Notes under the pieces: generated by a model | Seen by the model: the letters and a program-made list of their open reading frames with translations, nothing else | What the model was told of the DNA's origin: nothing | The model's database searches: none | Translations under genes and position numbers: made by a program | NCBI GenBank assembly: GCA_036005525.1 | Contig: DASYQM010000188.1 | Span: 23,981 to 87,980, forward strand | From: UBA9676 sp036005525 | GTDB taxonomy: Bacteria; Actinomycetota; Actinomycetes; Streptosporangiales; Streptosporangiaceae | Length of the DNA stretch: 64,000 bases | Reading direction: 5' to 3' | Shown here: piece by piece, positions 57,504 through 64,000 of the stretch | Layout: the number at the start of each line of letters is the position of its first letter | Position numbering within the stretch: the stretch's first letter is position 1

Positions 57504-58219
57504 GGCTCAGCTCTCGCCCCGGCATGCGGCTGCCGCCGATGCAAGCGCATCGCGCGAACGCCGTAGTCGATGCCGGTGACCACCGTGACGGCCACCGCGG
57601 CCGCCATCACCACCTCCCGCAGCGCTGCCGGCGGCCCCGGCAGCACGTACAGGGCGATCGCCACCACCTGCAGCAGTGTCTTCAGCTTGCCGCCCCGGCT
57701 GGCAGCGATCACGCCGTGGCGGATGACCCAGAACCGCAGCAAGGTCACGGCGATCTCCCTGGCGAGAATGACCGCGGTCACCCACCAGGCCAGCTCACCC
57801 AGGGCGGAGAGCGTCACCAGCGCGGCGCCGGTGAGTGCCTTGTCCGCGATCGGGTCCGCGATCTTGCCAAAGTCGGTGATCAGGCCGCGCCGGCGGGCGA
57901 GCCGGCCATCCAGCAGATCCGTCACGGAGGCCACGCCGAAGACCACGAACGCCGCCACCCGCCAGTCCGGCCCGCCAGCCAGCAGGCACGCGACGAAGAC
58001 CGGCACCAGAATCAGACGCAGCACCGTCAGCGCGTTGGCGACGTTGACCAGCCCGGGCCCGGGCAGAGCGGCCACTTCGGGCTGGGCGGCCAACTCGGGC
58101 TGGGCGGCCAGTTCGGGCTGGGCTGTGGCGGGTGCGTGCTGAGCGGGCGGTGTGAGCGGGGCGGGTGTGGGCCGGGCGGGCCGTGCCGCATCCTGGGGCG
58201 GCTCACCTCCCGGCAGCAC
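57500..58219 (-). CDS. pgsA: CDP-diacylglycerol--glycerol-3-phosphate 3-phosphatidyltransferase
   Basis: Membrane enzyme of phosphatidylglycerol synthesis. CDP-alcohol motif DLLDGRLARRRGLITDFGKI-ADPIAD with D101, D104, G105, A108, R109, G118, D122 and D126. About five transmembrane helices. 239 residues from 58219; the first about 57 are Pro/Ala-rich with an 18-bp repeat (QPELAA twice, then QPEVAA) and the conserved part starts at VNVANALTVLRLILVP, so the true start may be later. Confidence 0.93.
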   Translation of the reverse strand: MLPGGEPPQDAARPARPTPAPLTPPAQHAPATAQPELAAQPELAAQPEVAALPGPGLVNVANALTVLRLILVPVFVACLLAGGPDWRVAAFVVFGVASVTDLLDGRLARRRGLITDFGKIADPIADKALTGAALVTLSALGELAWWVTAVILAREIAVTLLRFWVIRHGVIAASRGGKLKTLLQVVAIALYVLPGPPAALREVVMAAAVAVTVVTGIDYGVRAMRLHRRQPHAGARAEP

Positions 58220-58231
58220 CGGCCCGCCCAG

Positions 58232-59752
58232 TCAGCGCGTCTGGCTCGGCCGCGGCGCGGCGGGTGACGTGGCGGGCAGGGCGTCCGCCACCAGGTCCAC
58301 CCCCTGCGACGTGACTACCCTTGCCCTGATCATTCCCCCGGTGGTCAGCGGCGTGGGCGACCTCACGGTCGTCACCCCGTCCACCTCGGGCGCCTGGTGG
58401 GCCGCCCTGCCCTCGTAGCGCTGGCCGCCGAGATCGTCCTCGATGAGGACCTCGACTGTTTCGCCGACGCGGTCGGCGGCACGCTGGGACATGACTTCGT
58501 CGGCGACGTCGGACAGCTCATCGGCCCTGTGTGCGATCTCCGCCGGGTCCAGCTTGCCGGGCAGTGAGGCTGCTCCGGTCCCGTCCTCGTCCGAGTAGCC
58601 GAAGATGCCGATCGCGTCCAGGCGGGCCAGCGACAGGAACCGCTCGAGTTCGGCCAGATCACCGGCTGTCTCGCCGGGGAATCCCACGATGAAGTTGGAC
58701 CGGATGCCAGCATCCGGGCACGCCTGCCTGATCTGGCCAAGCAGGGCGCAGAACCGCTCGGTGTCGCCGAACCGACGCATCGCCCGCAGGACGCCGCCGC
58801 TCGCATGCTGGAACGACAGGTCGAAGTAGGGCGCAACGCCCGGGGTGGAGGTCATCACGGTGATCAGGCCGGGCCGGACCTCCGCGGGCTGGAGGTAGCT
58901 CACCCTGACCCGGGCGATCCCGGGCACCGTCGCCAGGGCCGGAAGCAGCTCATCGAGCAGCCGGAGGTTGCCCAGGTCCTTGCCGTAAGACGTGGAGTTC
59001 TCGCTCACCAGCAGCAGTTCCCGTACCCCCTGGGTGGCCAGCCAGCCCGCCTCGGCGATCACGTCCTGTGGTGGACGGGAAAGGAACGCGCCACGGAAGG
59101 CCGGGATCGCGCAGAAGCTGCACCGGCGGTCGCACCCGGAAGCGATCTTGAGTGGCGCGACCGGCCCGCCGTCCAGCCTGCGCCGTACGGTCCGCGGGCC
59201 CGATGCGGGTGCCGTTCCCGGCGGCAGGTCGGCGATGGCGCTGGCGGAGCCCGGCATGTTGCGATCCGGCATGCCGTGGCCGGGGACGTGCGGGGGCGGC
59301 GCGGCGGGCCGCCCAGCGGGGGCGAGCGGGAGCAGCCGCCGCCGGTCCCGCGGCTCGTGGGCGGGCAGCCGCTCACCGGCCAGCACCGCGCCCAGCCGGG
59401 CGGCGATGTCGCCGTAGTCGTCGAAGCTCAGGACCTGCGCCTCGGGCAGCGCCTCGGCCAGCTGTGATCCGTAACGCTCGGCCAGGCAGCCCACTGCGAC
59501 AACTCGGGCGCTGCCGGACGCCGCGTCCAGCAGCTCTGCGATGGATTCCTGTTTCGCCGCCTCGATGAAGGCGCAGGTGTTGACCAGCACGACGTCTGGC
59601 TGCCCGGCGTCCCCGTCCCCGGCCACCGTCCAGCCGGCCGCGTCGAGCCTCCCGGCGAGTTCCTCGGAGTCGACCTCGTTGCGCGCGCAGCCCAGGGTCA
59701 CCAGGCTGACGGTGCGCTCCCCCGCCTGCGGGTTCTCCCTACTCGACGACAC
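58232..59752 (-). CDS. rimO: Ribosomal protein S12 methylthiotransferase RimO
   Basis: Radical SAM enzyme that methylthiolates Asp of ribosomal protein S12. UPF0004 domain with TLGCARNEVDSEELAG, LVNTCAFIEAAKQES and VAVGCLAERYG; the radical SAM motif is CDRRCSFC; TRAM domain at the end. 506 residues; a Pro/Arg-rich insertion lies between about residues 130 and 190. Upstream of pgsA. Confidence 0.94.
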   Translation of the reverse strand: MSSSRENPQAGERTVSLVTLGCARNEVDSEELAGRLDAAGWTVAGDGDAGQPDVVLVNTCAFIEAAKQESIAELLDAASGSARVVAVGCLAERYGSQLAEALPEAQVLSFDDYGDIAARLGAVLAGERLPAHEPRDRRRLLPLAPAGRPAAPPPHVPGHGMPDRNMPGSASAIADLPPGTAPASGPRTVRRRLDGGPVAPLKIASGCDRRCSFCAIPAFRGAFLSRPPQDVIAEAGWLATQGVRELLLVSENSTSYGKDLGNLRLLDELLPALATVPGIARVRVSYLQPAEVRPGLITVMTSTPGVAPYFDLSFQHASGGVLRAMRRFGDTERFCALLGQIRQACPDAGIRSNFIVGFPGETAGDLAELERFLSLARLDAIGIFGYSDEDGTGAASLPGKLDPAEIAHRADELSDVADEVMSQRAADRVGETVEVLIEDDLGGQRYEGRAAHQAPEVDGVTTVRSPTPLTTGGMIRARVVTSQGVDLVADALPATSPAAPRPSQTR

Positions 59753-59836
59753 ACCGGAAGACTACGGTAAGCCCGGCCGTGCGGACGAACGGTGTGGCGG
59801 CGGCGCACCGCAGCGGTCGGTCACAGCGCGCGGCCG

Positions 59837-60616
59837 TCAGCCGGACGTCTGGCTGGGCAGCTTCGTCCCTGGCCCGAAGCTCAGCGTCACCGGCTGGCCG
59901 GGCGAACCTGGCCGGCCCAGGTTCCTGCCGTTCACGGTCAGCAGGATCCCGCCCGGATTGCCGATCTGCATGGTCACCGCGTGGTGGAAAGTCCAGGTCT
60001 TGGTGCTCCCCCCGACCACGTAGTCCTGAGACAGGTAATGGCCGGCCGATGTGGTGAACTCGACCCAGCAGTCCTCGATGGCGGTCAGCCGGATCACGAC
60101 GGTGTGGCTGGCATGCGTGGCGACGGGCGAAGGAGTGGGCGAGGGGGCGGCGGGTGCGGTCGACGGGTGGTGGCTCGGCTGGGCCACCGGGGCGTTGTGG
60201 TGCGGTGAGGTCACCGCCGCCACCGCCCGGTACGCGCCATACCCCAGGACGAGAGCCAGCACAATGATCATCGCGATGCTCCAGTTTGGTGAGCGCCGCT
60301 CCTTCAGCTTGATCGGCGTGGCCGGTTCGAAGACGTCCGCGGCCCTGATCGCCTGGGGAGAACCGTGGGTGGCGTCGTATTCGTGCACCAGCTCCTCGGC
60401 GTCGATGCCGACCGCACGCGCGATGCTGCGGATGTGGCCACGGGCATAGAAGTCGCCACCGCACGCGGAGAAGTCATCACGCTCGATGCCCCGGATGATC
60501 GTCTCCCGGATGCAGGTTCGCTGACTGACCTGCGTAATAGTGAGACCGGCTTCGCTACGGGCCTGCGCCAGGGCATCACCGATGCTCACGCCGCGCCTCC
60601 ACTGTGCTTGTGGCAC
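59837..60616 (-). CDS. RodZ-like HTH membrane protein (DUF4115)
   Basis: 259-residue protein. Cytoplasmic HTH at about residues 11-70 (IGDALAQARSEAGLTITQVSQRTCI, IIRGIERDDFSACGGDFYARGHIRSIARAVG), transmembrane helix at about 112-132, a Pro/Ser linker, then a DUF4115 beta domain (about 165-255). RodZ anchors MreB in rods; here an actinobacterial homologue next to ftsK. ATG 60616 or the GTG at 60589 (VSIGDALAQ) are possible starts. Confidence 0.9.
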   Translation of the reverse strand: MPQAQWRRGVSIGDALAQARSEAGLTITQVSQRTCIRETIIRGIERDDFSACGGDFYARGHIRSIARAVGIDAEELVHEYDATHGSPQAIRAADVFEPATPIKLKERRSPNWSIAMIIVLALVLGYGAYRAVAAVTSPHHNAPVAQPSHHPSTAPAAPSPTPSPVATHASHTVVIRLTAIEDCWVEFTTSAGHYLSQDYVVGGSTKTWTFHHAVTMQIGNPGGILLTVNGRNLGRPGSPGQPVTLSFGPGTKLPSQTSG

Positions 60617-60729
60617 TGCTGCTGCCCGGAGAGGCGGGCGCAGTGACCGGGATTGGGTGCGGTCCCGGAGGCGGAACCAATATCAAGTTTAGACCCGCCC
60701 CCGATCCGCCGTGAAAGCCACGGCCGTGA

Positions 60730-63432
60730 TCAGCCGGCCTGCCCGCCCCGCAACGACGCCAGCACGCCAGCAAGATCGTCCGGGGTGACCAGGACGTCCC
60801 TCGCCTTCGATCCTTCGCTCGGTCCCACAATGCCCCGGCTCTCCAGCAGGTCCATGAGCCGGCCGGCCTTGGCGAAGCCAACCCGCAATTTCCGCTGCAG
60901 CATCGAGGTCGAGCCGAACTGGGTACTGACGACGAGCTCGGCGGCCTGGACGAGCAGTTCGAGGTCGTCGCCGATGTCGGCGTCGATCTCGCGCTGGTAG
61001 CCCTCGGGCACGCCCACGTCCTCGCGGTAGATGGGCTGAGCCTGCTTGGTGCAGTGGCCGACGATCTCACGGATCTCCTTCTCCGAGACGAAGGCGCTCT
61101 GCACCCGCAACGGCTTGCTCGCCCCCATCGGCAGGAAGAGCGCATCCCCCTGCCCGACCAGCTTCTCCGCGCCCGGCTGGTCGAGGATGACCCGGCTGTC
61201 GGCCAGGCTGGCGGTGGCGAACGAGAGCCGGGTAGGGATGTTCGCCTTGATCAGGCCGGTGACGATGTCGACGCTGGGCCGCTGGGTGGCCACTACCAGG
61301 TGGATGCCGGCCGCGCGCGCCAGCTGGGTGATCCGCACGATCGCGTCTTCCACGTCCCGGGGAGCGATCATCATCAGGTCGGCGAGCTCGTCCACGATCA
61401 CCAGCAGGTACGGGTAGGGCAGGAAGACCCGCTCGGTGCCGGGCTGCGGGGTGAGCTTGCCCGCGCGCGCCGCCTTGTTGAAGTCGTCGATATGCCGGAA
61501 CCCGGACGCGGCCAGGTCGTCGTAGCGGCGGTCCATCTCTCCGACCACCCACTGCAGTGCCTCCGTCGCCCGTTTCGGGCTGGTGATGATCGGGGTGATC
61601 AGGTGCGGTATCCCCTGGTAGATCACCAGCTCCACCCGCTTGGGATCGATCAGGATCATCCGTACGTCGTCCGGGGTGGCCCGCAGCAGGATGGACGTGA
61701 TCAGCCCGTTGACGCATGTGGACTTGCCGGCTCCAGTGGCGCCTGCGATGAGCATGTGGGGCATCTTCGCGAGATTGGCGACGACGGTCCTGCCCTCGAC
61801 GTCCTTGCCGAGGCCGACCACCATCGGGTGGTGGTCGGTGACTGCGGCCGGCGACCGAAGCACGTCGCCCAGGCTGACGATCTCGCGGTCGGCGTTGGGG
61901 ATCTCCACCCCGATCGCGGACTTGCCGGGGATCGGGGACAGGATCCGCACGTCCGCGCTTTTCACCGCGTACGCGATGTTCTTCGACAGCTGGGTGACCC
62001 GTTCCACCTTGACCGCCGGGCCAAGCTCGATCTCGTAGCGGGTCACGGTCGGCCCGCGGCGGAAGCTTGTGACCTGAGCGTCCACCTCGAACTGCTCCAG
62101 GACGGCGCTGAGCGCGTTCATCACCACGTCATTGGCCTGGGTCCGCGCCTTGGGGGCCGTGCCCGGCCGCAGCAGCGCGGCCGGAGGCAGGGTGTAGCTG
62201 GAGTCGGTCGACCCGGTGAGCGTGAGCTGTTCGGTGCGGCCGGACGGAGAGCCGGCCGGCCATGCGGGCTGGCGCCCCACGGTGGGTGGCCCGAACCCGA
62301 GCACGTCCAGCATCCGCTCCTCATCGTCGGGTCTGGCAGCGACGGTTGTCCCGGGGCTGTCCACGTCGCCCGCCTCCCGGCCGGGCGCCGCTGGCGCCAC
62401 TTCGCCGGCCGGCCCGGTCAGCGCCGCGGTCCCGCCGCCGGCGGCCCCGTCGGCCCCGCCCTCGCCCCGCAGCAGTGGCGTGTCGTAGGGCTTGTTGTGA
62501 TCACCCGCCTCGATCGCCGACCGTTTGCGCCCGAAGCGTGCGGCCAGGCCGGAGCCGTGGCCGGTGCCGGCGTCCCCGGTGGTCCCGCTGGCCTGCCCGC
62601 GCCAGGTCAGGCCGCGCAGTTCCGCGAGCCGGTCCGGCACCCGGTGCAGCGGTGTGCCGGTGATGACCAGCAAGCCGAATCCGCACACCAGTGCCAGCAG
62701 CGGGGCCGCGACCCACGACGTCACGGCCGCCACCAGTGGAGCCGAGGCGGCGTACCCGATGAAGCCGCCCGCTGCGCGCATCGCATCAGCCCCGTCGGCT
62801 GGGGCGGGGGTGCCGTGGGCGATGTGCACCAGGCCCAAAGCGCCGATGAGCAGGGCGGACGCACCGATCGTCAGCCGGCCGGTCTCCGCGTTGCGGTCGG
62901 GGTGACGCAGGAACCGCCAGGCCAGCAGCAGCAGGAGAATCGGCACCGACCACGCCAGTGAGCCGAACGCTCCCCACACCAGCGCGGTCATGACCTGGCT
63001 GGCGATGTTGCCCATGTTCCACCACGTGGTGGCCGCGACCACGATCGCCGCGCCGAGGAAGGCCAGGCCCACTCCGTCCCGCTGGTGCATCGGGTCGAGG
63101 TCCCGCGCGCTCCGGCCCAGTGCCCGGGCGCAGTACCCGGCCGCGTGGGCGAGGAGCATCCAGGCACCCGTCAGCATCCTGCCCAGCCAGCTGAGCAGGA
63201 TCATGATCGGATCGGTCGTCGGTGGCCGGCGCTGACCACGCCCGGAGCCGCGGCCGCGGCGCGAGCCTCCCCGTACCTTCCGGCTCCGGCCGGTTCCCTT
63301 ACGCCCAGGCCCGCGGCCGGGCGGCGGCATGGCGCTGCGGGTGCGCGGGCGCCCGCCGGAACCCGGCGGCCGGGTACGCGTGGCGGTCCCACCCTGCGAC
63401 CGGGCGTTGCCATTGGGGACACGGGTAGCCAT
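60730..63432 (-). CDS. ftsK: DNA translocase FtsK/SpoIIIE
   Basis: 900-residue DNA pump for chromosome clearance at division and sporulation septa. Basic N-terminal tail (1-65), four or five transmembrane helices (about 75-245), a flexible linker, then the motor with Walker A GATGAGKS (about 562-569), IDPKRVEL, and the C-terminal gamma winged helix (QRKLRVGFAKAGRLMDLLESRGIVG). ATG 63432 begins MATRVPNGN. 91-bp gap to the RodZ-like gene after. Confidence 0.95.
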   Translation of the reverse strand: MATRVPNGNARSQGGTATRTRPPGSGGRPRTRSAMPPPGRGPGRKGTGRSRKVRGGSRRGRGSGRGQRRPPTTDPIMILLSWLGRMLTGAWMLLAHAAGYCARALGRSARDLDPMHQRDGVGLAFLGAAIVVAATTWWNMGNIASQVMTALVWGAFGSLAWSVPILLLLLAWRFLRHPDRNAETGRLTIGASALLIGALGLVHIAHGTPAPADGADAMRAAGGFIGYAASAPLVAAVTSWVAAPLLALVCGFGLLVITGTPLHRVPDRLAELRGLTWRGQASGTTGDAGTGHGSGLAARFGRKRSAIEAGDHNKPYDTPLLRGEGGADGAAGGGTAALTGPAGEVAPAAPGREAGDVDSPGTTVAARPDDEERMLDVLGFGPPTVGRQPAWPAGSPSGRTEQLTLTGSTDSSYTLPPAALLRPGTAPKARTQANDVVMNALSAVLEQFEVDAQVTSFRRGPTVTRYEIELGPAVKVERVTQLSKNIAYAVKSADVRILSPIPGKSAIGVEIPNADREIVSLGDVLRSPAAVTDHHPMVVGLGKDVEGRTVVANLAKMPHMLIAGATGAGKSTCVNGLITSILLRATPDDVRMILIDPKRVELVIYQGIPHLITPIITSPKRATEALQWVVGEMDRRYDDLAASGFRHIDDFNKAARAGKLTPQPGTERVFLPYPYLLVIVDELADLMMIAPRDVEDAIVRITQLARAAGIHLVVATQRPSVDIVTGLIKANIPTRLSFATASLADSRVILDQPGAEKLVGQGDALFLPMGASKPLRVQSAFVSEKEIREIVGHCTKQAQPIYREDVGVPEGYQREIDADIGDDLELLVQAAELVVSTQFGSTSMLQRKLRVGFAKAGRLMDLLESRGIVGPSEGSKARDVLVTPDDLAGVLASLRGGQAG

Positions 63433-63737
63433 GATGACCACGTTAGCCAGAAATGCCTGCCCGCCGAAGCAGGCGCAGCGCGTGTCGCGATCCGCCGGTG
63501 GCAGCGACGAGCAGTCCGCCCGGCCGTCACCGGAGTGAACGGCGATGGGCGGTAGCGTGGCCAGGCCAGGAAGACTGCGTCAAGCCCGGTTGGCACTCCG
63601 GGCACTGGGCATTCACGCTGGTAAGAAGCCGGAGCCCGGGAGCGCCGGAGCCGCCTGGCCCGCGAAACGCCATCCCGGCGCCGCACGCTACCGCCATGGC
63701 CAGCACGTTGCCAAGGCCATGAGACGACGGAGGGCCT
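63433..63737. other. 305-bp divergent spacer between ftsK and the next gene
   Basis: No convincing gene. Open frames here have low-complexity Arg/Ala/Pro composition. The ribosome-binding site ACGGAGGG at 63727-63734 precedes the next gene. No clear -10/-35 pair or terminator is seen. Confidence 0.4.
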
Positions 63738-64000
63738 GTGACAAGCGTGGCCAGCGGCCCGATGGGAGGCGAGCAGCCGCCGCCGGGCATCCAGCCGCCG
63801 CCGGGCATCCAGCCGTCGACGTCAGGCCGGCCGGCGGCCGGGACGCGGGAACCGGATGGCGCGGATCATCCCGCGCTGCGGGGCCTGGCCGCGGTATGGC
63901 TGCGTGCCAACTGCCCGTGCGCCGCCTGCCAGGACCCCGGGAGCGGGCAGCGGCTCGTCAGCATCACCGATCTGCCGGGCGGTGTGACCGTAACAGAGGT
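63738..64000 (+). CDS. GBBH-like N-terminal domain (DUF971) protein, 3' partial
   Basis: First 87 codons of a gene running off the window. GTG 63738 follows ACGGAGGG. Residues 1-45 are Gly/Pro-rich with a repeated PPPGIQ. Then AVWLRANCPCAACQDPGSGQ, followed by RLVSITDLPGGVTV, matches the zinc-binding LRxxCxCxxCxxxxxGQR pattern of gamma-butyrobetaine hydroxylase N-terminal domains. A TauD-type dioxygenase domain may follow beyond the window; this cannot be checked here. Confidence 0.8.
   Translation, partial: MTSVASGPMGGEQPPPGIQPPPGIQPSTSGRPAAGTREPDGADHPALRGLAAVWLRANCPCAACQDPGSGQRLVSITDLPGGVTVTE

Noticed and set aside
61054..62961. 635-codon plus-strand frame opposite ftsK
   Set aside because: Shadow of ftsK motor domain.
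63545..64000. Plus-strand frame starting ATG 63545 through the ftsK spacer
   Set aside because: Arg-rich, and it becomes the out-of-frame shadow of the DUF971 gene that has a ribosome-binding site and zinc motif.

Overview
This 64-kb window is chromosomal DNA from a high-GC actinomycete. The evidence is the very GC-rich third codon positions, frequent GTG starts, and actinobacterial markers (SigE-type ECF sigma factor, DUF3097, DUF3046, DUF2332, DUF1707, ClgR, RecA-RecX, RodZ-like HTH protein next to FtsK). Gene content fits Streptomyces/Streptosporangiales-type genomes, but the sequence alone does not settle genus or family. No rRNA, tRNA, CRISPR array, prophage or intact insertion sequence was found; most of the window is conserved core chromosome.

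Layout. 1-3 kb: end of a DesK-type histidine kinase, its NarL-type regulator and a two-domain GNAT. 3-9 kb: a minus-strand RNA/translation cluster (era, a DUF2332 gene, a degenerate cytidine-deaminase-like gene, a CorC-type gene, ybeY, phoH, HIT). 9.2-10.8 kb: an ECF sigma factor and a membrane protein with a Pro/Thr tail. 10.9-21.5 kb: rsmE-dnaJ-hrcA with a CIRCE operator, DUF3097, hemW, a MOSC gene, a DUF1707 gene, lepA, rpsT and holA. 21.7-24.7 kb: hutI and hflX. 25-31 kb: malate synthase followed by glcD-glcE-glcF, which together would convert glycolate to glyoxylate and then to malate. 31.2-34.1 kb: a two-component system broken in both genes, downstream of an intact secreted protein. 34.2-44.5 kb: dapF, an XRE-HTH/AbiEii nucleotidyltransferase pair, a GNAT, miaA, an extradiol-dioxygenase-like gene, miaB, an S9 peptidase and RNase Y. 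44.9-47 kb: recX-recA with a LexA box, and DUF3046. 47-55.7 kb: a septum-formation-domain protein, a PAS/GAF/PP2C phosphatase and the giant helicase Lhr. 55.8-64 kb: Rrf2, clgR, the cinA C-terminal domain, pgsA, rimO, a RodZ-like protein, ftsK, and the start of a GBBH-like (DUF971) protein.

How the genes work together. Most of the window concerns RNA maturation and translation fidelity (era, ybeY, rsmE, miaA, miaB, rimO, lepA, hflX, rny, HIT), protein quality control (hrcA/dnaJ, clgR) and DNA maintenance (recA/recX, lhr, holA, ftsK). Accessory content is small. The most interesting parts are the HTH/AbiEii pair between dapF and the miaA region with a repeat-bearing promoter, the decayed two-component system, a long perfect hairpin between aceB and glcD, and many short (15-33 bp) tandem repeats in intergenic spacers and low-complexity coding tails.
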